From Clostridia bacterium (GTDB lineage: Bacteria; Bacillota; Clostridia; Oscillospirales; Acutalibacteraceae), in assembly GCA_017416345.1 (NCBI GenBank), contig JAFQCR010000026.1, forward strand, positions 1 through 64,000: a stretch of DNA of 64,000 bases. Reading direction: 5' to 3'. This document shows positions 50,750-60,472 of this stretch, in pieces; the first letter of the stretch is position 1, and the number at the start of each line of letters is the position of its first letter. The position numbers were made by a program, and so were the translations under genes. The notes under the pieces were generated by a model. It searched no databases, was not told the DNA's origin, and worked only from the letters and a program-made list of their open reading frames with translations.

Positions 50750-51856
50750 TTAAACGTTAAAGAGGAAGTGGACAACATCGCCGTCCTGCATAACGTACTC
50801 CTTGCCTTCGCTTCGGACAAGACCCTTTTCCTTGGCGGCAATGAGAGCCTTGTCGTCGTTTCCGCAAGCGATAAGATCCTTGAATGCTACGACCTCGGCA
50901 CGGATAAAGCCCTTTTCAAAATCGGTGTGGATCTTGCCTGCGGCTCCGGGTGCCTTGGTGCCCTTTTTGATGGTCCAGGCTCTGACCTCGGGCTGACCTG
51001 CGGTGAGGTAGGAGATAAGGCCCAAAAGGGAATAGCAGGTCTGGATAAGACGGTCAAGACCCGAGCGGTCAAGACCCAGCTCTTCAAGGAACATTTTTTT
51101 CTCGTCCTCGCTCATCTCGGCCATGTCGGCTTCCAAAGATGCGCATATCGGCAGAGTTTCGGCACCCTCGGCGGCGGCAATGGCCTTGACGGCGTTGTAA
51201 CGCTCGTTTGAGTCGATTCCACCCTGGAAATCGTCCTCACTCATATTGCAAGCGTAAATCACAGGCTTGGCGGAAAGCAGCTCGATAGTATTAAGAATCG
51301 CTGCCTCGTTTTCGTCAACCTCGACCGAACGTGCGGTCTTGCCTGCTTCAAGCTCGGAAATAAGACGCTTGATAAAATCGACCTCGGCCTGGTAGGATTT
51401 GTCGCCTTTGAGAGCCTTGTTGGCCTTATCAAGGCGGCGTTCCAGGATCTCAAGATCAGAGAGGATAAGCTCAAGGTTGATGGTCTCAATGTCACGGGAG
51501 GGGTCGACCGAGCCCTCAACGTGGATGATGTCGTCATTTTCAAAGCAACGCACCACGTGAACGATGGCGTCGACCTCACGGATGTGGGAAAGGAACTTGT
51601 TTCCCAAGCCCTCACCCTTTGAAGCACCCTTTACAAGACCTGCGATGTCAACAAACTCGATAACGGCAGGGGTGAATTTTTGGGGATGATACATCTCGGC
51701 CAGCTTGTCCAGACGCTCGTCGGGAACCGAAACCATACCCACATTCGGCTCAATGGTGCAGAAGGGGTAGTTTGCGCTTTGAGCGCCTGCGTTAGTGATG
51801 GCGTTAAAAAGAGTCGACTTGCCGACGTTCGGCAGTCCTACGATACCTAATTTCAT
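50750..51856 (-). CDS. ychF: Redox-regulated ATPase YchF (Obg-family)
   Basis: A 368-residue translational-type P-loop protein binding ATP rather than GTP. G1 motif [13 protein letters not shown]3 [25 protein letters not shown], the variant NMSE in place of NKxD, a coiled coil (about 125-180), and a C-terminal TGS domain ([29 protein letters not shown]). Linked to ribosomes and stress response. Monocistronic. Confidence 0.97.
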   Translation of the reverse strand: MKLGIVGLPNVGKSTLFNAITNAGAQSANYPFCTIEPNVGMVSVPDERLDKLAEMYHPQKFTPAVIEFVDIAGLVKGASKGEGLGNKFLSHIREVDAIVHVVRCFENDDIIHVEGSVDPSRDIETINLELILSDLEILERRLDKANKALKGDKSYQAEVDFIKRLISELEAGKTARSVEVDENEAAILNTIELLSAKPVIYACNMSEDDFQGGIDSNERYNAVKAIAAAEGAETLPICASLEADMAEMSEDEKKMFLEELGLDRSGLDRLIQTCYSLLGLISYLTAGQPEVRAWTIKKGTKAPGAAGKIHTDFEKGFIRAEVVAFKDLIACGNDDKALIAAKEKGLVRSEGKEYVMQDGDVVHFLFNV

Positions 51857-51979
51857 TATTTACACTCCAAAAACAAAAAATATATTTTAATACCTATAGA
51901 TTATATATTCTTTTTCCCGCAATTTCAAGGTGTAGATTGAGAAAGTTATAAAATTTTGCCGAAAATATGAAATTTACTC

Positions 51980-52008
51980 TTTTAAATTCTAAAGATTTAT
52001 TATATAAT
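51980..52008 (+). promoter_or_regulatory. Possible hprK promoter
   Basis: TTTTAA (51980-51985), 17-bp spacer, TATAAT (52003-52008). The -35 box is weak. Confidence 0.5.
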
Positions 52009-52047
52009 AACTTGTGTATGGACTTTTATCGCAAAAGGAGGAGACAA

Positions 52048-53013
52048 ATGAGTTCACCGTATTCGGTTTCATTAGCCAAAATCATCAAGAATTTTCCGCT
52101 TGAGGTCGTGTCGTTGCCTTTGCCGCCTGAGGATATTTATATATCCAATGTCGAGGTCAATCGCCCGGGACTTCAGCTTTGCGGATTTTACGAGTATTTC
52201 GATAACGGCCGTATTCAGGTAATCGGTAAAAGCGAGGAGGGATACTTAAAAGAGTTCCCCGAGGATGAGTATAAAAAGAGGGTGGATGACTTTTTTGCCC
52301 ATAAGCCCTCAATGGTCATCATTTCCCGTGACCTTCCTATCACCGATATTATGAAGGCCGCCGCCGAGGAGCATAAGGTACCGTTGCTTCGCACGTCGGA
52401 CACCACCTCTGGCTTTATGGCGTCGCTCATATCCTTCCTTAACGTTGAGCTTGCTCCCAGAGTTACCCGTCACGGTGTTCTGGTCGAGGTCTACGGCGAG
52501 GGTCTGCTGATCCTTGGCGAAAGCGGTGTCGGTAAAAGTGAAACGGCCATTGAGCTTGTTAAGCGTGGCCACCGCCTTATTGCCGACGATGCCGTTGAGG
52601 TGCGCAAGGTATCGTCAAGATCGCTTGTCGGTTCTGCACCCGAAAATATCCGTCATTTTATCGAGCTTCGCGGAATAGGTATTATAAACGCACGCCGCAT
52701 TTTCGGTGTGGGTGCCGTAAACCTTACCTCGAAGATCGATCTTGTGATAAACCTTGAGCAATGGCAGCCCGATAAGGTCTATGACCGTATGGGTCTTGAC
52801 GAGCAGAAGGCATCGATTCTTGATATTGATGTTCCGTCGGTCACCATCCCCGTAAAGCCCGGTCGTAACCTTGCTGTTATTATTGAGGTTGCCGCTATGA
52901 ACAACCGTCAGAAGAAGATGGGTTACAATGCGGCTTATGAGTTACTTAAACGTCTTGGTATGACCGAGGATGTCCCCGAAGATGCCAACAAAGACAGCGA
53001 TGTATTTTTCTAA
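52048..53013 (+). CDS. hprK: HPr kinase/phosphorylase
   Basis: HprK phosphorylates and dephosphorylates Ser46 of HPr, the master switch of carbon catabolite repression in Firmicutes. The 321-residue protein has the P-loop GESGVGKSE at about 157-165, the HPrK signature region ELRGIGIINARRIFGVGAV near residue 208, and an N-terminal MurF-like domain. ATG 52048 has AAAGGAGG upstream; the longer frame contains the promoter. It opens the hprK-glk-murB-rapZ-whiA-dnaE-pfkA string of plus-strand genes. Confidence 0.97.
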   Translation: MSSPYSVSLAKIIKNFPLEVVSLPLPPEDIYISNVEVNRPGLQLCGFYEYFDNGRIQVIGKSEEGYLKEFPEDEYKKRVDDFFAHKPSMVIISRDLPITDIMKAAAEEHKVPLLRTSDTTSGFMASLISFLNVELAPRVTRHGVLVEVYGEGLLILGESGVGKSETAIELVKRGHRLIADDAVEVRKVSSRSLVGSAPENIRHFIELRGIGIINARRIFGVGAVNLTSKIDLVINLEQWQPDKVYDRMGLDEQKASILDIDVPSVTIPVKPGRNLAVIIEVAAMNNRQKKMGYNAAYELLKRLGMTEDVPEDANKDSDVFF

Positions 53014-53049
53014 AACATATCAACAATAAAAAACAAAGGAGTAAAAATT

Positions 53050-54003
53050 ATGTATTATCTTGGTATAGATCTCGGAGGAACTAACATTGCGGCGGCTGTT
53101 GTCGACGAAAACTATAAGATCATCGGTGAGGGCAAGGTCAAGACCAACTGCCCCCGTCCCACCGAGGAGATCGCTGACAGTATTTATGAGTCGGGTATGA
53201 TGGCTATTAAAAATGCCGGTCTTACCCTCGATGACATCGCAGAGGTCGGTGTTGGCTGTCCCGGTAGCGTTAATCCCGCAACCGGCATCATCTGCTATTC
53301 CAACAACCTCGGCTTTGTCAACGCACCCATCGGTCAGATGCTCGAGCAGCGCTTTGGCCGCAAGGTCTTCCTTGAAAACGATGCAAATGCAGCTGCTTTC
53401 GGTGAAAAGCTGGCAGGCGCAGGCAAGGGTGCCGATCAGTTTATCGCAATAACACTCGGAACCGGTGTCGGCGGCGGTGTTATCATCAACGACCTCATTC
53501 TGTCGGGTATGAACTCGGCAGGCGGTGAGCTTGGTCACACCGTTATCGTAAAGGACGGCGAGCCCTGCTCCTGCGGCAGAAACGGCTGTTGGGAGGCTTA
53601 TGCTTCGGCAACCGGTCTTATCCGTCAGACCAAGGCCGCTATGGAGGCCGACAAGTCCTCGAAAATGTGGGAGATCGCAGGCAGTCTTGATGAGGTCAAC
53701 GGCAGAACCGCATTTGACGGTATGAGAGCAGGAGACGAGACCGCAAAGGCTGTTGTAAAGCAGTATTGCGATTATGTTGCCTGCGGATTGACCAATATCA
53801 TCAACATCTTCCAGCCCGATGTACTTTGCATCGGCGGCGGTATCTCCAAGGAGGGCGAGACCCTTGTAGGTCCCATCCGTGAGTATGTTGAGCGTGAGAG
53901 ATATTCCAAGAATGTCGAGAAGCAGACCGTTATCAAGCCTGCCGAGCTCGGAAATGATGCAGGTATCATCGGTGCCGCATTCCTTGGAAATATTTACAGA
54001 TAA
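53050..54003 (+). CDS. glk: ROK-family glucokinase
   Basis: A 317-residue sugar kinase. The N-terminal ATP motif GIDLGGTNIAAAVVD, the catalytic-base region ENDANAAAFGE, and the ROK zinc motif GHTVIVKDGEPCSCGRNGCWE are present. Glucose is the most likely substrate given its length and likeness to Firmicutes glucokinases, but other hexoses are possible. It lies 36 bases after hprK with AAAGGAG upstream. Confidence 0.93.
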   Translation: MYYLGIDLGGTNIAAAVVDENYKIIGEGKVKTNCPRPTEEIADSIYESGMMAIKNAGLTLDDIAEVGVGCPGSVNPATGIICYSNNLGFVNAPIGQMLEQRFGRKVFLENDANAAAFGEKLAGAGKGADQFIAITLGTGVGGGVIINDLILSGMNSAGGELGHTVIVKDGEPCSCGRNGCWEAYASATGLIRQTKAAMEADKSSKMWEIAGSLDEVNGRTAFDGMRAGDETAKAVVKQYCDYVACGLTNIINIFQPDVLCIGGGISKEGETLVGPIREYVERERYSKNVEKQTVIKPAELGNDAGIIGAAFLGNIYR

Positions 54004-54013
54004 ACCAAAACCG

Positions 54014-54091
54014 TTGTCATTCTGAGCGAAGCGAAGGATCTTTACTTTTTTTAAAAGATTCTTCGGAACTCAGGTCCCTCAGAACGACAGG
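54014..54091. repeat. Palindromic GTCATTCTGAG repeat
   Basis: TGTCATTCTGAGCGAAGCG and, inverted, CTCAGAACGACAG bound an AAGGATCTTT...AAAGATTCTTCG core. Related to 40375-40517. It lies between glk and murB. Confidence 0.7.
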
Positions 54092-54108
54092 TCGATTTAA
54101 TAAACAAC

Positions 54109-54132
54109 AGAAAGGTAGGTGACTGTCGGTGA
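54109..54132 (+). promoter_or_regulatory. Ribosome binding block of murB, shared with dnaE
   Basis: The 24 bases start AGAAAGGTAGGTGA and end TGTCGGTGA; they recur with one mismatch at 56810-56833 before dnaE. The SD looks like AAAGGAGGTGA with an extra T. It decides the GTG start of both genes. Confidence 0.75.
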
Positions 54133-55025
54133 AATTTGGAAATGTTGCTTTAAAAGCAAAGGAATTAGGCTTTGCTTGCCGTGAAAATGAGCTGATGAAG
54201 GCTCATACGACCTTCCGCATCGGCGGTCCCGCCGAGCTGTTTATCGAGTGCAACGATGTCGGCAAGTTGGGCGAGCTTTTAGCTGTTATAAGAGAAGAAA
54301 ACTGCCGTTTAACGGTCATCGGCAAAGGCTCAAATCTGCTTGTGTCCGATAATGGGATAAAAGGCGTTGTGCTTTATGTGTGCGATGATACAGTAACGGT
54401 CAACGGCAACGAGGTTTGCGCCAATGCAGGTGCCAAGCTGTCCACGGTCTGCCTTGCCGCAAGGGATGCCTCCTTAACGGGGCTTGAATTTGCGTGGGGA
54501 ATACCGGGTTCGGTCGGCGGTGCGGTCTATATGAACGCAGGTGCCTACGGCGGAGAAATAAAGCAATGTATCGTGTCTGCTACCTCGATCACGCTTGACG
54601 GTGATATAAAGCATTATACCGCCGATGAGCTGGAGCTTGGCTATCGCACAAGTATTTTCAAAAAGAACGGTGAGATAATCCTTTCGGCCACTTTCAGGCT
54701 TGATATTGCCGAAAAGCAGGAGATACAAGCCAAAATGGATGATTTCCTTGGCCGCAGGAAGGATAAGCAACCGCTTGAATACCCAAGCGCAGGCAGTACC
54801 TTCAAGCGCCCCGAGGGGTATTTTGCAGGCGCTCTGATAGAACAGAGCAACCTTAAGGGCTTCTCGGTCGGAGGAGCCGAGGTAAGTGTAAAGCACGCTG
54901 GCTTCGTTATCAATAAAGATAATGCGACCTGCGAAGATGTTTTGGGACTTATCAAGCACATCCAAGCCACCGTTAAAGCCAATTTTAACGTGGAGTTGGA
55001 AAAAGAAGTTATTTTTGTGGAGTAG
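54129..55025 (+). CDS. murB: UDP-N-acetylenolpyruvoylglucosamine reductase
   Basis: MurB makes UDP-N-acetylmuramate in peptidoglycan synthesis, using NADPH and FAD. The 298-residue type II enzyme has MKAHTTFRIGGPAEL, the FAD site VIGKGSNLLVSDNGI, GIPGSVGGAVYMNAGAYGGE, the YRTSIF tyrosine loop and SAGSTFKRPEGYFAGALIE with the catalytic Ser. GTG 54129 is set by the shared ribosome binding block. rapZ follows after three bases. Confidence 0.97.
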   Translation: MKFGNVALKAKELGFACRENELMKAHTTFRIGGPAELFIECNDVGKLGELLAVIREENCRLTVIGKGSNLLVSDNGIKGVVLYVCDDTVTVNGNEVCANAGAKLSTVCLAARDASLTGLEFAWGIPGSVGGAVYMNAGAYGGEIKQCIVSATSITLDGDIKHYTADELELGYRTSIFKKNGEIILSATFRLDIAEKQEIQAKMDDFLGRRKDKQPLEYPSAGSTFKRPEGYFAGALIEQSNLKGFSVGGAEVSVKHAGFVINKDNATCEDVLGLIKHIQATVKANFNVELEKEVIFVE

Positions 55026-55028
55026 TTT

Positions 55029-55889
55029 ATGGAATTAGTTATCGTCACCGGAATGTCCGGAGCAGGAAAATCGGTAGCGGCCAATGCCCTTGAGGACATT
55101 GGCTTTTACTGCATAGATAATATGCCTCCGTCACTCATTAAGCCGGTAGCACAGCTTTCGGTACGCCAGGGCTCCGAGCTTTCCAAGGTGGCCATCGTTA
55201 CCGATATCCGTGGCGGTAAAATGTTTGAGGAGCTTATCCCAACCTTGAACGAAATGCGTGCGGCCAATACCGATTTTAAACTGCTTTTTTTGGATGCAGG
55301 GGACGAAAAGCTGGTCACCCGTTACAAGGAAACACGCCGCCGTCATCCTATGTCCAAGGGCACAAAGGTAAGCGTTCTGGATGCCGTTAAAAAAGAGCGT
55401 GAAATGCTTGCACCTTTGAAGGAAATGGCCGATTATATGATCGATACCACCATTTTGTCCACAAGTGCATTTAAAGAGCGCATCACAGGTCTGTTTTTGG
55501 GCGATATCAATCAAGGCCTTACCGTTCAGTGTATGTCGTTTGGCTTTAAATACGGCTGTGTTTCCGAGGCCGATATCGTATTTGACGTGCGTTGCCTTAA
55601 AAACCCGTTTTATGTTGAGGGACTCCGTGCACATACGGGACTTGAGGCTCCCGTGCGTGATTTCGTGATGGAGCTTCCCGAAGCCAAGGAGTTGGCCGAA
55701 AGGCTTTTGTCGCTTATAGATTACACGGTTCCGCTTTATTGCAAAGAGGGTAAGAGTCAGCTTGTTATTGCTATAGGCTGTACGGGCGGTAAGCATCGCT
55801 CGGTGGTTTTTGCCGAACTGATACATAAGCATCTGTCTGAACAAAACTACCGTGTTGCGGTCAACCACCGTGATATAGGAAAGGAGTAA
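55029..55889 (+). CDS. rapZ: RNase adapter/nucleotide-binding protein RapZ (YvcJ)
   Basis: A 286-residue P-loop protein: GMSGAGKSVAANALEDIGFYCIDNMP at the start, VTDIRGGKMF, FLDAGDEKLVTRYKETRRRHPM, and the C-terminal SFGFKYGCVSEADIVFDVRCLKNPFY and GCTGGKHRSVVFAE sugar-nucleotide-sensing domain. In E. coli RapZ controls glmZ decay; the Firmicutes YvcJ acts in another, less known way. It is placed between murB and whiA, three bases from each. Confidence 0.96.
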   Translation: MELVIVTGMSGAGKSVAANALEDIGFYCIDNMPPSLIKPVAQLSVRQGSELSKVAIVTDIRGGKMFEELIPTLNEMRAANTDFKLLFLDAGDEKLVTRYKETRRRHPMSKGTKVSVLDAVKKEREMLAPLKEMADYMIDTTILSTSAFKERITGLFLGDINQGLTVQCMSFGFKYGCVSEADIVFDVRCLKNPFYVEGLRAHTGLEAPVRDFVMELPEAKELAERLLSLIDYTVPLYCKEGKSQLVIAIGCTGGKHRSVVFAELIHKHLSEQNYRVAVNHRDIGKE

Positions 55890-55892
55890 AAA

Positions 55893-56795
55893 ATGCCCAA
55901 AGTCTCCTTTTCAAGTCAACTGAAAACCGAGCTTTGCAAAATAAAACCGACCGGTTGTTGCAGATTGGCCGAAACGTACGGTCTGCTTCTTTTCGGGCGG
56001 TCTTTTTGCAAAGAGGACATAAGTATCCGCACCGCCAATGCCGATACCGCCGAGATGTATTCTTCGCTTTTGAAGGTCTGCTTTTCGGTGCATACCGTGA
56101 ACGAGGTGAAAAACGGCTGGCATATCGTGTCGGTCCCCGGTGAGGGTGACCGTGAAAGGATAATCAACCATTTCACGGGTGGCGAGAGCGACTGGATATT
56201 CAACCCCAAGCACGTTAAAAGAACCTGCTGCAGACAAGCCTTTATAAGGGGTGCGTTTTTGTCGTCGGGCAGTATGAACGACCCCGAAAACAGCTATCAC
56301 CTTGAATTTGCCGTAAAGGATCCGACCTTAAGCTTTGCTTTTGCCGCATTTCTGGAGCTTTGCGGCTACAAACCCAAGACCTCTGCAAGAAAGAGCGTCA
56401 CGGCACTTTATTATAACAACAGCACGGTGCTTGAGGATCTTTTGGGTACGATGGGCGCAATGAACGTGACGCTGGAGCTGATGGAGACCAAGATAGTCAA
56501 GGATATGAGAAACAAGCTCAACCGCGTGACCAATTTTGAGACCTCCAACATCACCAAAACGGTCAATGCCGCCGTTGCACAAAATGAGGCTATAAAATTT
56601 TTGGAAAGCAATAACCTTTTGGGGCTTTTGCCCGAGGAGCTTTTTGAGGTGGCAATGCTCCGCAAAAACAATCCCGATGCGTCTTTAAGCGACCTTTGCT
56701 CTTTATGTAACGGTGCTATTTCACGCTCGGGAATGAACCACCGATTAAAGAAAATAATAGATATTGCCGAAGATAAAAGAAAAGACGTAAAATAA
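55893..56795 (+). CDS. whiA: DNA-binding protein WhiA
   Basis: A 300-residue protein with an N-terminal homing-endonuclease-like (LAGLIDADG-derived) part (about 1-190; CCRQAFIRGAFLSSGSMNDPE) and a C-terminal helix-turn-helix (LREEL-type; PDASLSDLCSLCNGAISRSGMNHRLKKI). In Firmicutes WhiA affects cell division and chromosome segregation. In many Firmicutes yvcK sits between rapZ and whiA; here it is absent. Confidence 0.96.
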   Translation: MPKVSFSSQLKTELCKIKPTGCCRLAETYGLLLFGRSFCKEDISIRTANADTAEMYSSLLKVCFSVHTVNEVKNGWHIVSVPGEGDRERIINHFTGGESDWIFNPKHVKRTCCRQAFIRGAFLSSGSMNDPENSYHLEFAVKDPTLSFAFAAFLELCGYKPKTSARKSVTALYYNNSTVLEDLLGTMGAMNVTLELMETKIVKDMRNKLNRVTNFETSNITKTVNAAVAQNEAIKFLESNNLLGLLPEELFEVAMLRKNNPDASLSDLCSLCNGAISRSGMNHRLKKIIDIAEDKRKDVK

Positions 56796-56829
56796 CAAAA
56801 ACGTAAAAAAGAAAGGTAGGTGAGTGTCG

Positions 56830-59800
56830 GTGACCGATTTTGTCCATCTTCATGTTCATACCGAATATAGCTTACTTGACGGTGCGTGCCGCATAAAAGA
56901 CCTTGTAAAGGCCGCAAAGGAAAAAGGTCAGACGGCGCTTGCCATAACCGACCACGGCGTAATGTACGGTGCGGTGGATTTTTATAAAGCCGCTAAAGCC
57001 GAGGGTATAAAGCCCATCATTGGCTGTGAAGTCTATGTTGCACCCAGAACACGTTTTGATAAGATCAAAGAATACGATGCCGAGTACCGCCATTTGGTGC
57101 TTCTGTGCAAAAATATGACGGGCTACCGCAATCTTATCTCACTTGTTTCCAAGGGTTTTACCGAGGGTTTTTACTCGAAACCCAGAATAGACGAGGAGCT
57201 TTTGGCCGAGCATACCGAAGGACTTGTTGCACTTTCGGCTTGCCTTTCGGGTGAGATCCCGAAGGCACTTTTGAATAACGATTACGAAAAGGCCAAGGCG
57301 ACCGCATTGAGGTATAACTCGATGTTCGGTCAGGGTAACTATTATCTTGAAATGCAGGATCACGGCCTATCGGAGGAACAGCGTGTCAATCCGCAGCTTG
57401 TGCGCATTTCAAAGGAAACGGGTATTCCGCTTGTTTGCACCAATGACGTGCATTATATTGAAAAAGCCGACCACGAGGTACAGAAGATACTCATCTGCAT
57501 CGGTACCAACCATACCGTGAACGAGGAAAACAGTCTTGAGTTTCCTACCAAGGAGTTTTACCTTAAAACGGGTGACGAAATGGCCGAACTGTTCCCCGAA
57601 GAAGCCGTTAAAAATACCGTTAAGGTTGCCGAAATGTGCAACCTTGACTTTGAGTTTGGTAACACCAAGCTTCCGTTTTACGATATAGGTGACAAGGATC
57701 ATTTTGAATATTTGAAGGAATTAAGCCTTAAGGGCGCCGTCCGTATTTTCGGCTCGGTCACCGATGAGGTCAAGGAAAGATTGGACTATGAGCTCGGCGT
57801 TATCAAGCGCATGGGCTATGTTGACTATTTCCTTATCGTTTCCGATTTCGTTCGCTATGCCAAATCGCAGGATATACCCGTAGGTCCCGGCCGTGGCTCG
57901 GGTGCCGCAAGCCTTGTGGCCTATTGTATAGGTATCACGGGCATTGATCCTTTGAAATACAACCTTCTTTTTGAGCGCTTTTTGAATCCCGAGCGTGTTT
58001 CCATGCCCGACTTTGATATCGACTTTTGCTATGTCCGCCGCCAGGAGGTCATAGATTACGTTGTGTCCAAATACGGCAATGACCACGTGGCACAGATCGT
58101 CACCTTTGGTACAATGGCGGCCAGAGCGGCTGTGAGAGACGTCGGCAGGGCAATGGATATTCCGTATGCCGCCTGCGACCGTATCGCCAAAATGATACCC
58201 CAGGAGCTCAAAATTACCATTGATCAAAGTCTGTTAAAGGTGCCCGAGCTTAAGAAAGAGTACGACTCGGACGAAACGGTCAAGGCGCTTATTGACATGG
58301 CACGCAAGGTAGAGGGTATGCCGAGACACGCATCGACCCACGCCGCAGGTGTTGTCATAACCGACCGTCCCGTTGCGGAATATGTTCCGCTGAGCTTGAG
58401 TGACGATGCCGTTGTAACGCAGTACACAATGACCACTTTAGAGGAGCTTGGACTTCTCAAAATGGACTTTTTGGGGCTTCGCAACCTTACGGTCATTGAC
58501 GATACCGCAAAGATGATCAAGCGCCACGATCCCGATTTTGATATAAACAAGATCCCGCTTGACGATAAGGCTACTATGATGATGATGAGCCGCGGTCAGA
58601 CCGAGGGTGTGTTCCAGTTTGAATCGGGCGGTATGCGAAGCGTTCTGCAGTCGTTCAGACCCGAAAAAATTGAGGATCTTATCGCCATAATCTCGCTTTA
58701 CCGACCGGGCCCGATGGATTCCATTCCAAAATATATCCAAAATCGCCACAATCCGCATAAAATAAAGTATTCAACACCGCTTTTGAAGCCAATACTTGAG
58801 GTGACCTACGGCTGTATCGTGTATCAGGAGCAGGTCATGCAGATATTCCGAAGCCTTGCGGGGTATTCTCTTGGACGAGCCGATATCGTGCGCCGTGCCA
58901 TGGCCAAGAAAAAGCACGATGTTATGGAAAAGGAACGTTCGGCCTTTATATACGGCGAGACGGCTCCCGACGGCACCGTTATCTGTGACGGCTGTGTGAA
59001 AAGGGGAGTAGACCCCAAGGCCGCCGAGCAGATCTTTGACGAAATGTCGGAATTCAGCAAATACGCCTTCAACAAATCGCACGCCGCCGCCTATGCCTAT
59101 GTTGCTTATCAGACGGCATACTTAAAATGCCATCACGAAAAGGAATATATGTCGGCTTTGCTGACGAGCGTGTTGGATTTTCAGTCGAAGCTGGGTCGCT
59201 ATATGCAGGAATGTCTTAAAAACGGCATTAAGATCCTGCCACCCGATGTTAATTTGAGCGAGCGTGACTTTACTCCGACGGCTGACGGTATCCGTTTTGG
59301 TCTGTTGGCGGTCAGAAATATCGGTACCAACCTTGTTGAAAGGGTGATTGCCGAGCGAAAAAACGGCAGATTTGACGATTTTTACGATATGTGCGACCGT
59401 CTTTACGGCAACGACCTCAACCGCCGTGCAGTTGAAAGTCTTATAAAAAGCGGTGCGATGGACTGCTTCGGTCACACAAGAAGAACCCTTTTGCAGGGGA
59501 TGGACGGTCTTATGCGTGCCGTTGAAGCCGACAAAAAGTATACAATGCACGGTCAGCTCGACCTGTTCGGCAACTCGACGGGTGATACCAAGAAAAACTA
59601 TGAACTGAACGAGCTTGACGAAATGCCGCAGTTTGAACTGCTTTCCGGTGAAAAAGAGGTTACGGGAATGTATATCTCGGGTCATCCTTTAGAGCAGTAT
59701 TCGGGTGCTTTGTCTCAAAAAGGGTTGCTTAAAACATTTGATCTTACCGATGCCGATAAAGCGCCGAAGCTTGACGGCAAAACGGTTTCTATCGGTGCGA

Positions 59801-60345
59801 TGGTGTCAAAGATACGCAAAAAAGCCACCAAAAACGACCAGACAATGGCTTTCTTGGATATCGAGGATATGTTTGGCTCGGTAAATGTCCTGCTTTTCCC
59901 CAAGCTTTACGAGCAGTATTCCGATACCGTGAAGATAGGCTCTGTGTTCAAGTTCACGGGTCGTGTTTCGGTCAAGGAATCGGGCGATGTTGACCTTGTG
60001 TGCGACCGTATAGAGCCGTTGCCCAAGGGCAGGGCCGTGCCGCAAAGCAATTTGGGCGCAAAGCCTCAGTTCCAAAGACCTTCAGCAGAGCCGAAGGCCG
60101 ATGCACCTGCATCCAAGTTCAAGCGCGGACTTTATCTGCGTGTAACCTCGATGCAGAGTGAAGACTATCTAAAGGCTCGCCGCATTATGGATGTTTTCGA
60201 CGGTACGACTCCGGTCATAATAAAGGAGACCGAGTCGGGCAAGGCCTTTGTATCGCCAAAAAACACCTGGGTAATGATGAACGACACCATGATGCGCTGT
60301 CTTTGTGAGATCTTAGGTACCGAAAATGTTAAGTTTGTTGAGTAA
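56830..60345 (+). CDS. dnaE: DNA polymerase III subunit alpha
   Basis: A 1171-residue replicative polymerase of the DnaE type. Domains: PHP (VHLHVHTEYSLLDGACRI, DHGVMYGAVDF), polymerase core with catalytic Asp in MPDFDIDFC and GPGRGSGAASLVAYCIGITG, FNKSHAAAYAYVAYQTAYLK, helix-hairpin-helix, and an OB fold near residue 1000. GTG 56830 is chosen by analogy with the identical murB start block; GTG 56824 is too close to the SD. In Firmicutes PolC usually shares replication with DnaE; PolC is not in this window. Confidence 0.97.
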   Translation: MTDFVHLHVHTEYSLLDGACRIKDLVKAAKEKGQTALAITDHGVMYGAVDFYKAAKAEGIKPIIGCEVYVAPRTRFDKIKEYDAEYRHLVLLCKNMTGYRNLISLVSKGFTEGFYSKPRIDEELLAEHTEGLVALSACLSGEIPKALLNNDYEKAKATALRYNSMFGQGNYYLEMQDHGLSEEQRVNPQLVRISKETGIPLVCTNDVHYIEKADHEVQKILICIGTNHTVNEENSLEFPTKEFYLKTGDEMAELFPEEAVKNTVKVAEMCNLDFEFGNTKLPFYDIGDKDHFEYLKELSLKGAVRIFGSVTDEVKERLDYELGVIKRMGYVDYFLIVSDFVRYAKSQDIPVGPGRGSGAASLVAYCIGITGIDPLKYNLLFERFLNPERVSMPDFDIDFCYVRRQEVIDYVVSKYGNDHVAQIVTFGTMAARAAVRDVGRAMDIPYAACDRIAKMIPQELKITIDQSLLKVPELKKEYDSDETVKALIDMARKVEGMPRHASTHAAGVVITDRPVAEYVPLSLSDDAVVTQYTMTTLEELGLLKMDFLGLRNLTVIDDTAKMIKRHDPDFDINKIPLDDKATMMMMSRGQTEGVFQFESGGMRSVLQSFRPEKIEDLIAIISLYRPGPMDSIPKYIQNRHNPHKIKYSTPLLKPILEVTYGCIVYQEQVMQIFRSLAGYSLGRADIVRRAMAKKKHDVMEKERSAFIYGETAPDGTVICDGCVKRGVDPKAAEQIFDEMSEFSKYAFNKSHAAAYAYVAYQTAYLKCHHEKEYMSALLTSVLDFQSKLGRYMQECLKNGIKILPPDVNLSERDFTPTADGIRFGLLAVRNIGTNLVERVIAERKNGRFDDFYDMCDRLYGNDLNRRAVESLIKSGAMDCFGHTRRTLLQGMDGLMRAVEADKKYTMHGQLDLFGNSTGDTKKNYELNELDEMPQFELLSGEKEVTGMYISGHPLEQYSGALSQKGLLKTFDLTDADKAPKLDGKTVSIGAMVSKIRKKATKNDQTMAFLDIEDMFGSVNVLLFPKLYEQYSDTVKIGSVFKFTGRVSVKESGDVDLVCDRIEPLPKGRAVPQSNLGAKPQFQRPSAEPKADAPASKFKRGLYLRVTSMQSEDYLKARRIMDVFDGTTPVIIKETESGKAFVSPKNTWVMMNDTMMRCLCEILGTENVKFVE

Positions 60346-60379
60346 AACATTGCATTTGTGATTATTTTGACAATTAGAC

Positions 60380-60408
60380 TTGACATATTTAAAACTTTGG
60401 GGTAATAT
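60380..60408 (+). promoter_or_regulatory. pfkA promoter
   Basis: TTGACA (60380-60385), 17-bp spacer, TAATAT (60403-60408). A second TTGACA occurs at 60367. Confidence 0.75.
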
Positions 60409-60472
60409 ACATTTTGAATACTTTTTAAGGTTCAGTATTTTACTTACAATTTCAGAAATGGGTGTATATATT

